A DNA stretch of 12,964 nucleotides, from the NCBI GenBank assembly GCA_007121115.1, contig SKMI01000155.1:1-12964 (forward strand), given 5' to 3'. The translations under genes and the position numbers were made by a program. The notes under the pieces are model-generated. The model was not told the origin of the DNA. It saw only the letters and a program-made list of their open reading frames with translations, and made no database searches. The number at the start of each line of letters is the position of its first letter. Positions within the stretch are counted from its first letter, which is position 1. Source of the DNA: Paracoccaceae bacterium (GTDB lineage: Bacteria; Pseudomonadota; Alphaproteobacteria; Rhodobacterales; Rhodobacteraceae). Below are positions 1-6,887 of the stretch, one piece after another.

Positions 1-681
1 CGCCGCCACCAGCCGCCGCGAGGCCGCTTCCACCGCCACCACATCGTTGCCGTCCACGGTTTCGGCGTGCATCCCGTAGCTGGCCGCGCGGGCGGTGAAA
101 TCGGTGTTGGCCTGTACGCGCTCGACCGCCGTGCCCATGGCGTAAAGATTGTTTTCCAGCACGAAGCACACCGGCAGCTTCCACAGCGCGGCCAGATTCA
201 TGGATTCGTGGAACACCCCCTCGGCCAGCGCGCCATCGCCGAAGAAGCAGACCGACACGCGGTCCTCCCTTCGCATGGCGTCCCCCAGCGCCAGCCCCAC
301 GGCCAGCGGCAACCCGCCGCCGACGATTGCGTTGCCGCCATAGAGATTTGTTTCGGCGTCAAACAGATGCATTGACCCACCGCGCCCGCCGGCGCAGCCG
401 GTGGCCTTGCCGTACATTTCGGCCAGCGCCGATTCCATGCTCATGCCGCGCGCCAGCGCGTGGCCGTGTTCGCGATAGGTGGAGACCACGCGGTCGCGGT
501 CCTCCAGCGCCGCCGAAACGCCCACCGCCACCGCTTCCTCGCCATCATAAAGATGCATGAAGCCACGGATATGTTCCTGCGTGTAAAGCTCGTAGCACTT
601 GGCCTCGAACCGGCGAATGCGGATCATCCCGCGCAAGAGGTCCAGCGCGTGGGCGTGATCCAGTTTCACCTTGGCATTCAT
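1..681 (-). CDS. Thiamine-diphosphate 2-oxo acid dehydrogenase E1 alpha subunit (pyruvate/acetoin dehydrogenase type), C-terminus cut by window start
   Basis: The minus-strand frame from 681 stays open for 227 codons to the window edge, so the C-terminal third (family about 320-340 aa) is missing. The protein is the alpha subunit of a heterotetrameric E1 that decarboxylates a 2-oxo acid (or cleaves acetoin) on thiamine diphosphate and passes the acyl group to a lipoyl E2 in the cytoplasm. The cofactor motif is clear: GDG at residues 148-150 and ENN at 176-178, about 30 residues apart. The conserved segment around residues 98-107 (GGRGGSMHLF) and the helix FHESMNLAALW (157-167) also fit. The start ATG overlaps the stop of the acetyl-CoA synthetase gene as ATGA, with GGAGGGG upstream, so translation is probably coupled. 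Beta subunit and E2 are expected beyond the window. Pyruvate versus acetoin cannot be settled from this half protein; acetoin dehydrogenase (AcoA) is attractive because acetyl-CoA metabolism sits next to it. Confidence 0.9.
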   Translation of the reverse strand, partial: MNAKVKLDHAHALDLLRGMIRIRRFEAKCYELYTQEHIRGFMHLYDGEEAVAVGVSAALEDRDRVVSTYREHGHALARGMSMESALAEMYGKATGCAGGRGGSMHLFDAETNLYGGNAIVGGGLPLAVGLALGDAMRREDRVSVCFFGDGALAEGVFHESMNLAALWKLPVCFVLENNLYAMGTAVERVQANTDFTARAASYGMHAETVDGNDVVAVEAASRRLVAA

Positions 682-2399
682 TTCGCATCCCCCTCCAGCG
701 TGGACAGATCGCCCTCGGGCAGGCCCAGCTCGCGCGCGCGCAGAAGGCGCCGCATGATCTTGCCCGAGCGCGTGCGCGGCAGGCTCTCGCGAAACACGAT
801 CTCGCGCGGGGCGACGGCGGGGCCGAGCTTCTTGCGCGCATGGCCGCGCAACTCGCGCTCCAGTGCGTCACCCGCCTCGAACCCGGTTTTCAGCGTGACG
901 AAGGCCTTGACCAGTTCGCCCGCAGTCTCGTCCGGCACGCCGATCACGGCGGCCTCGGCCACCGCCTCATGCTCGATCAGCGCGCTTTCCACCTCGAAGG
1001 GGCCGATCAGATGGCCGGCCGATTTGATCAGATCATCGGCTCGGCCCACGAACCAGAAGTATCCGTCGCTGTCGCGCATGGCGAGGTCACCGGTCAGATA
1101 CCAGCCACCCTTGAACACCTTGGCGTAGCGTTCCGGCTGGCCCAGATAGGCGCGCATCATCGACGGCCAGCCCGGGCGCAGCGCCAGATCGCCGATCTCG
1201 CCATCGGGCAGTTCGGTGACGGTATCGCCCTCTACCTGCACGATCCCGGCCTCGATCCCCGGCAGCGGCTTGCCCATGGCACCGGGCTTGATCTCCATGG
1301 CGGCGGTATTGCCGATCATGATCCCGCCGGTTTCGGACTGCCACCAATTGTCATGGAAGGGCAGGCCAAAGGTCTTTTCCCCCCAGAGCACGCATTCGGC
1401 ATTCAGCGGCTCGCCGACCGAGGCCAGAAAACGCAGCGCGCCGAAATCATGGCCCTTGGCGGCTTCGGCCCCCGCGCGCATCATCATGCGGATCGCCGTG
1501 GGGGCGGTGTACCAGACCTGCACGCGCTCGTTTTCCAGAATCGAATACCAGCGATCGAGGTCGAATTCGGCCTCGTCCACCACCATGGTCACGCGGTTGC
1601 ACAAGGGCGAGATGATGCCATAGCTCATCCCCGTCACCCAGCCGGGATCGGCAGTGCACCAGTAGATATCACCGGGCCGCAGATCGAGCGCCAGGCGCCC
1701 GGTTTCGGAATGCGCCACTACCGCCTGATGGACATGCACCACGCCCTTGGGCAATCCGGTGGTGCCCGAGGTGAAATGCAGCAGCGCCATATCCTCGGGG
1801 TCGGTCTGCACGGTGTCAAAGCTGTCGGAGGCCTCGGCCATCGCAGGGCCTAGCGCCACGCAGCCTTCGGGCGCGTCGTCACCGATGATCAGCACCAGCT
1901 TCAGCCCCGGCATCTCGGCGCGCCACGGCGCGACCTTGCGTTTGTAGTGCGCAGGCGTGGTCACCAGCACCGACGCCTCGCCGATCTCCATGCGCGCCCG
2001 CACGGGTTCCGGGCCGAAGGCGGCAAAGAGCGGGCTGACCACCACCCCGGCCTTCAACGCGCCGAGCGTGGCGGCATAGAGCGCGGGCACCCGGCTTGAG
2101 AGCAGGAAGAGCCGGTCACCACGTTCGATGCCATGCGCGCGCAAGACATTGGCAAAACGCGCGGCGTCAGTGGCCAGGTCGGCATAGGTCAGGACTTCCC
2201 GTTGCCCGTCCCGGCCAAGCCAGATCAGCGCGGATTGCGCTCCGTGCCCCGCGGCGACATGCCGGTCCAGCGCCTCATGCGCAATGTTCAGCCCGCCCCC
2301 GGGCAATCCCTGCAGGCGGGCGCGGGCAGCGTCCCAGCCAGTTGGAAGGGGCGGCGGGGCCCCCGTTGTCGAATGTTCCGAAGCGTTCTCCCTTGCCAT
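678..2399 (-). CDS. acsA: AMP-forming acetyl-CoA synthetase, short AcsA type (573 aa)
   Basis: Activates acetate (or a similar short acid) with ATP and CoA to acyl-CoA in the cytoplasm. The adenylate-forming P-loop TSGTTGLPKG lies at residues 210-219. The YLTGD motif and the following segment with GRADDLIKSAGHLIGPFEVE are present in the C-terminal part. The catalytic Lys in RTRSGKIMRR is K547; in this family that lysine is also the acetylation switch. At 573 aa it matches the short Bacillus-type AcsA rather than the approximately 650-aa enterobacterial Acs. The frame is open further upstream to 2516, but ATG 2399 is chosen because GGGGGAGGA sits about 4 bases before it and the extra 39 residues look non-coding. 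Its stop overlaps the next gene's start (ATGA, 678-681), so the two are one operon. Another short- or medium-chain acyl substrate is possible. Confidence 0.9.
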   Translation of the reverse strand: MARENASEHSTTGAPPPLPTGWDAARARLQGLPGGGLNIAHEALDRHVAAGHGAQSALIWLGRDGQREVLTYADLATDAARFANVLRAHGIERGDRLFLLSSRVPALYAATLGALKAGVVVSPLFAAFGPEPVRARMEIGEASVLVTTPAHYKRKVAPWRAEMPGLKLVLIIGDDAPEGCVALGPAMAEASDSFDTVQTDPEDMALLHFTSGTTGLPKGVVHVHQAVVAHSETGRLALDLRPGDIYWCTADPGWVTGMSYGIISPLCNRVTMVVDEAEFDLDRWYSILENERVQVWYTAPTAIRMMMRAGAEAAKGHDFGALRFLASVGEPLNAECVLWGEKTFGLPFHDNWWQSETGGIMIGNTAAMEIKPGAMGKPLPGIEAGIVQVEGDTVTELPDGEIGDLALRPGWPSMMRAYLGQPERYAKVFKGGWYLTGDLAMRDSDGYFWFVGRADDLIKSAGHLIGPFEVESALIEHEAVAEAAVIGVPDETAGELVKAFVTLKTGFEAGDALERELRGHARKKLGPAVAPREIVFRESLPRTRSGKIMRRLLRARELGLPEGDLSTLEGDAK

Positions 2400-2439
2400 G
2401 AATCCTCCCCCGGTAAAGCAAAGCAGTATTGCGGCGGCG

Positions 2440-2468
2440 GGGTCACCAAGCCTCCACGCCGGGTCACC
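2440..2468. repeat. Direct repeat GGGTCACC x2, 21 bp apart, before acsA
   Basis: Two exact 8-bp copies at 2440-2447 and 2461-2468 start 21 bp apart, about two helical turns. They lie roughly 40-70 bp upstream of the acsA start codon. Read on the acsA strand they are GGTGACCC twice. The spacing would place a dimeric activator's half-sites on the same DNA face. No factor is recognised, so this is a pattern only. Confidence 0.3.
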
Positions 2469-2509
2469 CTGTCGAAAGATGAGCCTGTTGCAGACGCAAT
2501 GGCCTGTCG

Positions 2510-2523
2510 TTGACACAGGTCAA
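2510..2523. promoter_or_regulatory. FNR/CRP-family-like palindrome upstream of acsA
   Basis: The sequence is TTGAC-ACAG-GTCAA, a perfect 5-4-5 inverted repeat. It matches the general layout of FNR/NNR-family boxes (TTGAN-N4-NTCAA), which are common in Rhodobacterales. Its centre is about 117 bp before the acsA start codon, a distance compatible with activation or repression. Whether it is bound is inference; a single 14-bp palindrome can occur by chance. Confidence 0.4.
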
Positions 2524-2655
2524 TCTGCGCCAGAGGCGCCGATGGCGAAGGCAACGGCTTGTCGACGTGGCCGACCCGAAGCGGACGGTTGAGTGATGGA
2601 TCGGTTCTGAGCGAGGCGCAGCGCATGTCGGAAACGACAGCGAAGCGCAAGACAT

Positions 2656-3714
2656 TCACGCGCGCAGCCTCTGGCCGGTTGACGCGTCGAACAGGAAAAC
2701 CCTGTCGGGTGCAACTTTGATTGCGCAGCTTGCCTCGGCTGGCAGGGTGGTTTCTCCGTCAGCTTCGACCAGTATGCGCTCACCACCCGGGCCGGAAAGG
2801 TGAATGAAGGATACGCCCCCCAGGGCTTCGGTCATTTCGACCGTGTGACTGTCTCCTGCAACAATACGCAGGGCTTGCGGGCGAATTCCGGCCACGACCG
2901 AGCGCGGGGCAGCCGCAGGAAGTTTCACGGAGATGGTCGCCTTGCCGAGCGCGGCGACCCGAATGCCGCCATCCACCTGTTCCGCAGGCAGAAGGTTCAT
3001 CGCAGGCGAGCCAATGAACCCGGCCACGAAGATATTGTCGGGGTCGCGATAGAGGTCGAGCGGCGCGCCGACCTGTTCGACCCGACCGCCGCGCAGCACG
3101 ACGATCTTGTCGGCCAGCGTCATCGCCTCGACCTGGTCATGGGTGACATAGATCATCGTCGCGCCGATCTCGCGGTGCAGGCGCGCGATTTCCACGCGCA
3201 TTTCCACGCGCAACTCGGCATCGAGGTTCGAAAGCGGCTCGTCGAACAGGAACACCTCGGGCCCGCGCACGATGGCCCGGCCGATCGCCACCCGCTGGCG
3301 CTGCCCGCCCGAAAGCGCCTTGGGCCGCCGTGACAGGTATTCCTGCAGGCGCAGGATCTCGGCGGCGCGCGCGACCTTGTCGCGGATCTCGGCCTTCGGG
3401 TGGCCGTTCATCTTGAGCCCGAAGCCCATGTTCTCGGCCACGGTCATGTGGGGATAAAGCGCGTAGGTCTGGAACACCATGGCCACGCCGCGCTGGGCCG
3501 GGTCCAGCCGGGTGACATCGCGCCCGCCGATGTTGATCTGGCCGCCGGTGGTTTCCTCCAGCCCCGCGATCATGCGCAGGAGCGTGGACTTGCCGCAGCC
3601 CGAGGGGCCGACGAAGACGCAGAACTCGCCCGGTTCGATGCCCAGGTCGACTCCGTGGATCACCTGGGTTTCGCCGTATTTCTTGATCACGTTCTGCAGG
3701 TTGACACCGGACAT
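2656..3714 (-). CDS. ABC sugar importer ATPase, MalK/UgpC type (352 aa)
   Basis: The energy-coupling subunit of a CUT1 carbohydrate importer, working as a dimer on the cytoplasmic face of the membrane. Walker A GPSGCGKST is at residues 36-44, the Q-loop glutamine at 82, the ABC signature LSGGQ at 134-138, Walker B VFLFDE at 154-159 and the switch histidine in THD at 191-193. A C-terminal TOBE-like regulatory domain follows from about residue 240. The length is normal for MalK/UgpC/MsmK proteins. The ATG is two bases after the stop of the IclR-family gene, with AGAGGG as ribosome site inside the end of that gene, so the two are cotranscribed and probably translationally coupled. The binding protein and permeases it should serve are encoded divergently (4640-7736). 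Such ATPases can serve more than one importer, so exclusivity is not proven. Confidence 0.95.
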   Translation of the reverse strand: MSGVNLQNVIKKYGETQVIHGVDLGIEPGEFCVFVGPSGCGKSTLLRMIAGLEETTGGQINIGGRDVTRLDPAQRGVAMVFQTYALYPHMTVAENMGFGLKMNGHPKAEIRDKVARAAEILRLQEYLSRRPKALSGGQRQRVAIGRAIVRGPEVFLFDEPLSNLDAELRVEMRVEIARLHREIGATMIYVTHDQVEAMTLADKIVVLRGGRVEQVGAPLDLYRDPDNIFVAGFIGSPAMNLLPAEQVDGGIRVAALGKATISVKLPAAAPRSVVAGIRPQALRIVAGDSHTVEMTEALGGVSFIHLSGPGGERILVEADGETTLPAEASCAIKVAPDRVFLFDASTGQRLRA

Positions 3715-3716
3715 GG

Positions 3717-4526
3717 TCAGGCCCTCTTTCGGGTGCGGGGGGTGCTGTGTTCGGGGAAGCGCCAGTTTTCGGCCTCGGTGGCGATGGTCTGCGCGATGTC
3801 GCCGATGAGGGGGGCGAGCCTTGCCAGATCGCCCAGGCTGCTGCGCGCGGTGGTCGAGGTGACGGACAAGGCGCCCAGAACCTGCCCGCCCGTCGACAGG
3901 ATCGGCACCGCCACGCAGATGATACCTGGCTCGTGCTCCTCATTGTCGAAGGCATGACCCCGCGCGCGGATCGCGGCAAGGTCTGCCTGAAGCGCCTCGG
4001 GCGTGGTCAGGGTCCTGTCGGTGAAACGGTGCCAGCTTTGCTGCGCAAGGATGCCCGGCAGGTGCGTCTCGGGGAGAAACGCCAGCATCGCCTTGCCGAC
4101 CCCGGTGCAATAGGCCGGTCCCACCTTGCCCGCCTGCGAATACATGCGCACCGGGTCGCGGGCGTTGCGCTTGTCGACATAGAGCACCTGCGCGTTGTCC
4201 AGTTGCGCCAGGTGCACGGTCTCGCCCACCTCGGCCGAAAGCCGGTCCAGAAGCGGGCGCGCGATGGGCGCGAGCGAACTTTGCTGCCAGGCAACATGCG
4301 CCAGACGGACCAGCCGTATCCCCAGTGTGTAGCACCCCGCGCCCGGATCGTAGGACAGCATTCCCTGCGCGACCAGCGTCTGCAGAAGCCGATAGAGCGT
4401 GGCCTTGGGGTAGGGGCTTTCGCCCAGCAGGTCGGAAAACCGCACCGGGCGGGCGTGCGCCGCAACAAGGTCGAGCACATCCAGCGCCTTGGCAACCGTG
4501 CCGTCACCGGCAGGATTTGCGGCCAT
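3717..4526 (-). CDS. IclR-family transcriptional regulator of the galactoside locus (269 aa)
   Basis: A winged helix-turn-helix covers about residues 10-72, with the recognition helix near 41-51 (KATLYRLLQTL). The IclR effector-binding domain spans about 80-250, with the typical stretches CTGVGKAMLAF (140-150) and DNEEHEPGIICVAVPI (194-209). Such proteins bind a small metabolite and act as dimers or tetramers at palindromic operators. The frame extends to ATG 4592, but ATG 4526 is chosen because GGGAGGGGGAG directly precedes it and the resulting 269 aa fits the family. The longer version would also start inside the proposed operator. The gene is divergent from the binding-protein gene and cotranscribed with the ATPase gene. 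It therefore probably controls both arms; the inducer may be galactose, galactonate or 2-keto-3-deoxygalactonate (inference). Confidence 0.92.
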   Translation of the reverse strand: MAANPAGDGTVAKALDVLDLVAAHARPVRFSDLLGESPYPKATLYRLLQTLVAQGMLSYDPGAGCYTLGIRLVRLAHVAWQQSSLAPIARPLLDRLSAEVGETVHLAQLDNAQVLYVDKRNARDPVRMYSQAGKVGPAYCTGVGKAMLAFLPETHLPGILAQQSWHRFTDRTLTTPEALQADLAAIRARGHAFDNEEHEPGIICVAVPILSTGGQVLGALSVTSTTARSSLGDLARLAPLIGDIAQTIATEAENWRFPEHSTPRTRKRA

Positions 4527-4556
4527 CTCCCCCTCCCATGCGCGCGCAAACTCTCC

Positions 4557-4586
4557 TTGACAACCCATAGCGAGTTGGCTCATCAT
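4557..4586 (+). promoter_or_regulatory. Candidate sigma-70-type promoter for the rightward operon
   Basis: A perfect -35 TTGACA at 4557-4562 is followed after 18 bp by CATCAT at 4581-4586, which matches four of six -10 positions. Transcription would start around 4593, inside the weaker palindrome and just before the strong one, a layout suited to repression. The -10 is weak and the spacing slightly long, so this is a proposal from sequence only. Confidence 0.35.
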
Positions 4587-4612
4587 TTTCAATAATTAAA
4601 AACTAGTTTCAA
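4585..4612 (-). promoter_or_regulatory. Candidate promoter for the leftward regulator-ATPase operon
   Basis: On the minus strand TTGAAA (4612-4607) and GAAAAT (4590-4585) are separated by 16 bp, near consensus for sigma-70-type elements. The -35 lies within the strong palindrome 4606-4622, so binding there could also control the regulator's own expression. The region is AT-rich by composition, so chance matches are likely. Confidence 0.3.
4586..4602. promoter_or_regulatory. Weaker second copy of the palindrome, candidate auxiliary operator
   Basis: TTTTCA-ATAAT-TAAAAA has the same 6-5-6 layout and is symmetric at five of six arm positions. Its centre is at 4594, exactly 20 bp from the centre of the strong palindrome (4614), about two helical turns. 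This is compatible with two dimers or a tetramer binding the same DNA face. It is AT-rich, so part of the similarity may be compositional. Confidence 0.4.
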
Positions 4613-4622
4613 ATAGTGAAAC
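4606..4622. promoter_or_regulatory. Strong palindrome, candidate IclR-family operator
   Basis: GTTTCA-AATAG-TGAAAC is a perfect 6-5-6 inverted repeat lying 17 bp before the binding-protein start codon and overlapping its leader. It sits between the divergent regulator and transporter genes, where autoregulatory operators of IclR proteins usually lie. Half-sites of the TGAAAC/GTTTCA type are also known from KdgR, an IclR member that controls keto-deoxy sugar acid metabolism, though arranged differently there. Binding is inferred. Confidence 0.6.
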
Positions 4623-4639
4623 CTGCAAGGGAGGAAAAC

Positions 4640-5887
4640 ATGCAGTTCACACTCAAGAGCGCTGCGGCGACACTGGCGCTGACGACGGCACTTGCCGTGC
4701 CCGCCAGTGCCGAATTGACCGGCGATCTGCGCATCTTCTTCAATGACCAGAACCCGGCCCCGCGCGCCGCCATCGAAGGCATGGTCGAGCGCTTTCAGGA
4801 AATGCACCCCGACCTGAACATCGAACTGACCCTGATCGACCGCGAGGCCAACAAGACCCAGATCCGCAACTACCTGACCGCCAACGCCCCGGACGTGAAC
4901 GGCTGGTATGCGGGCAACCGGATGCGGCCCTATGTCAGCGCCGGGCTGTTCGAGGATGTCTCGGACCTTTGGGAGGGCGAGATGGGCGAGGAACTGGCCT
5001 CGACCCGTCCGGCGCTGACGCTCGACGGCGCGCAATGGGGCGTGCCCTACACCTACTACCAGTGGGGCATCTACTACCGGACCGACATCTATGACGAACT
5101 GGGCCTGACCCCGGCAACGACATGGGAGGAAGAGATCGAGAATTGTCAGGCGATCCTCGATTCCGGGCGCAAGTGCTACGCCATCGGCACGCGCTTCCTG
5201 TGGACCGCCGGCGGCTGGTTCGACTACCTGAACCTGCGCACCCATGGTTATGATTTCCACATGGCCCTGACCGCGAATGAAATCCCCTGGACCGATGACC
5301 GCGTGCGCGAGACCTTCGCGAAATGGCGCGAGCTGATCGACATGGGCGCCTTCATCGACAACCACACAGCTTATACCTGGCAGGAGGCGCAGCCCTACCT
5401 GGTGAACGGGCAGGCGGCGGCATATCTGATGGGCAACTTCATCGTCGAGCCGCTGCGCGATGCGGGCATGACCGATGACAACCTCGGCTTCTACCAGTTC
5501 CCCGAGATCACCCCGGGCATCCCCATGGCCGAGGATGCGCCCACCGACACGCTGCACATCCCGGCGCAGGCCCAGAACAAGGAAGCCGCGCGCGAATTCC
5601 TGCGCTATGTCGCCAGCGCCGAAAACCAGACCATCGCCAACGAGGTGCTGGGGCAGTTGCCGATCAACAGCAACGCCGAAGTCGCCGATGACAAGTTCAT
5701 CCAGGCGGGGTTCGAGATGCTGTCCAACGCCGAAGGCGGCATCGCGCAGTTCTTCGACCGCGACGCCGACGCCGAGATGGCCAGCGCGGGCATGGAGGGC
5801 TTCCAGGAGTTCATGGTCATGCCCGACAATCTGGACGCGATCCTTGAGCGGCTGGAGCGCACGCGCCAGCGTATCCTCGAGGACTGA
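4640..5887 (+). CDS. Periplasmic sugar-binding protein of a CUT1 ABC importer (415 aa)
   Basis: A family 1 extracellular solute-binding protein that captures the sugar in the periplasm and delivers it to the permeases at 5958-7736. Residues 1-24 form a signal peptide (positively charged K6, hydrophobic core, cleavage after PASA), followed by the mature start ELTGDLRIFF. The length suits MalE/UgpB-like proteins. The frame also opens at GTG 4616, but that codon lies inside the proposed operator; ATG 4640 has an excellent AAGGGAGGA ribosome site and begins exactly at the signal peptide. The mature protein is rich in Asp, Glu, Trp and Tyr, as expected for an exported sugar binder. As first gene of the rightward operon, followed by an alpha-galactosidase, it probably binds an alpha-galactoside; the exact ligand cannot be read from sequence. 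Confidence 0.93.
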   Translation: MQFTLKSAAATLALTTALAVPASAELTGDLRIFFNDQNPAPRAAIEGMVERFQEMHPDLNIELTLIDREANKTQIRNYLTANAPDVNGWYAGNRMRPYVSAGLFEDVSDLWEGEMGEELASTRPALTLDGAQWGVPYTYYQWGIYYRTDIYDELGLTPATTWEEEIENCQAILDSGRKCYAIGTRFLWTAGGWFDYLNLRTHGYDFHMALTANEIPWTDDRVRETFAKWRELIDMGAFIDNHTAYTWQEAQPYLVNGQAAAYLMGNFIVEPLRDAGMTDDNLGFYQFPEITPGIPMAEDAPTDTLHIPAQAQNKEAAREFLRYVASAENQTIANEVLGQLPINSNAEVADDKFIQAGFEMLSNAEGGIAQFFDRDADAEMASAGMEGFQEFMVMPDNLDAILERLERTRQRILED

Positions 5888-5900
5888 GGGGTTCCTCCCG

Positions 5901-5932
5901 CCGCCGGGGTGGCTGTCTAGCTGCCCCGGTGG
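5901..5932 (+). promoter_or_regulatory. Strong RNA hairpin between binding-protein and permease genes
   Basis: Bases 5901-5913 pair with 5920-5932 around a six-base loop, giving 13 pairs of which three are G-U. It begins 14 bases after the binding-protein stop. No T-run follows, so it is unlikely to be a full terminator. Hairpins in this place in other ABC importer operons protect the upstream mRNA and keep the binding protein in excess over permeases; that role is inferred here. Confidence 0.55.
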
Positions 5933-5957
5933 ATTATCGTGCAAGACGGGGTGAGTC

Positions 5958-6884
5958 ATGGCCGCACCGATCATCACCGAATCCACCCCGCCGCCCGCGC
6001 GCGGCTACTGGCGCAGCAATCAGATGAAGCTCGCACCCTGGCTGTTTCTGGCCCCGGGCATCGTCTTCTTCGCGGTCTATGTCATCTTTCCGATCTTCCA
6101 GAGTTTCCATATCAGCCTCTACCGCTGGGACGGGCTGGGCGAGGCGCGCTACATCGGGATGCAGAACTACGAGCGGTTGTTCGACGACCCGGCCTTTTAC
6201 ACGTCGCTCTGGAACAATGTCCGCTGGCTGCTGCTCTATCTGCTGGCGATCCCCGGCGGGCTGTTCATCGCGCTGTTCCTGAACCAGCAGGTGCGCGGCA
6301 TCCGGCTCTACAAGTCGTTGTTCTTCTTTCCCTTCGTGATCTCCCAAGTCGTGGTCGGGCTGGTTTTCGCCTGGTTCTACAATCCCTCCATCGGGCTTCT
6401 GAACCCCATTCTCGGACTTTTCGGCGCGGGGCCGGTCAACATACTCGGCAACCCCAACACGGTGACCTACGGCATCATCGCCGCCGGGCTCTGGCCGCAG
6501 GTGGCCTATTGCATGATCCTGTATCTCACGGGGCTGAACGCGGTCGATCCCGAACAGGTCGAGGCCGCGCGGCTTGACGGCGCCAAGGGCTGGCGGATGC
6601 TGTGGTATGTCATCCTGCCGCAACTGCGCCCCGCGACCTTCATCGCCGTGGTGGTCACCGTCATCGGCGCGCTGCGCAGCTTCGACATGGTCAGCGTGAT
6701 GACCAGTGGCGGGCCGTTCGGCTCCTCCCGCGTGCTGGCCTATTACATGTTCGAGGTGTCGCTCTCGGAATACGGCTTCCGCATGGGCTATGGTGCCGCC
6801 ATTGCGGTGATCCTGTTCCTGATCATGCTCGTCTATATCGCCTTCTTCCTGTGGCGCATGTGGCGTGAAGAGCGGGGGGTCTGA
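5958..6884 (+). CDS. ABC sugar importer permease 1, MalF/UgpA type (308 aa)
   Basis: One of the two membrane subunits forming the sugar channel. Six hydrophobic segments are visible, near residues 27-48, 86-108, 120-141, 172-193, 227-248 and 278-300. The cytoplasmic EAA loop that docks to the ATPase lies about 199-221 (EQVEAARLDGAK ... LP). The sequence begins with a short polar N-terminus, and an internal Met at residue 23 could be an alternative start. ATG 5958 has only a moderate GGGGTG ribosome site. It follows the binding-protein gene after a 70-bp spacer containing a hairpin and is separated by three bases from permease 2. Substrate is inferred from context as an alpha-galactoside. Confidence 0.95.
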   Translation: MAAPIITESTPPPARGYWRSNQMKLAPWLFLAPGIVFFAVYVIFPIFQSFHISLYRWDGLGEARYIGMQNYERLFDDPAFYTSLWNNVRWLLLYLLAIPGGLFIALFLNQQVRGIRLYKSLFFFPFVISQVVVGLVFAWFYNPSIGLLNPILGLFGAGPVNILGNPNTVTYGIIAAGLWPQVAYCMILYLTGLNAVDPEQVEAARLDGAKGWRMLWYVILPQLRPATFIAVVVTVIGALRSFDMVSVMTSGGPFGSSRVLAYYMFEVSLSEYGFRMGYGAAIAVILFLIMLVYIAFFLWRMWREERGV

Positions 6885-6887
6885 GCC

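Larger units (their letters stand above)
2400..2655. other. Intergenic region upstream of acsA: no gene, candidate control sites
   Basis: This 256-bp gap lies between the end of the ABC ATPase gene and the start of acsA, both on the minus strand. Small open frames cross it but none has a convincing ribosome site or family resemblance. It holds a 14-bp FNR/CRP-type palindrome at 2510-2523 and a direct repeat GGGTCACC at 2440-2447 and 2461-2468 (21 bp apart). A short GAAA-loop hairpin lies at 2626-2639 just after the ATPase gene, without a T-run. The region most likely contains the acsA promoter, but I see no clear -35/-10 pair. Confidence 0.6.

Noticed and set aside
840..1853. A 337-codon plus-strand open frame inside acsA
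   Set aside because: The product is His-, Gly- and Arg-rich low-complexity sequence, a shadow of the conserved synthetase on the other strand.
2400..2516. N-terminal extension of the acetyl-CoA synthetase to 2516
   Set aside because: The extra residues do not resemble the family N-terminus, have no ribosome site, and would run through the putative control sites. ATG 2399 has a strong ribosome site.
2621..2648. Hairpin with GAAA loop after the ABC ATPase gene, as a terminator
   Set aside because: The inner stem is only five pairs (2626-2630 with 2635-2639), the outer pairing needs an unequal internal loop, and no T-run follows on the minus strand. It is too weak to call an intrinsic terminator.
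4589..5986. A 465-codon minus-strand open frame opposite the binding-protein gene
   Set aside because: It has no domain resemblance and overlaps a gene with a signal peptide, strong ribosome site and family fold. It also crosses the divergent promoter region.
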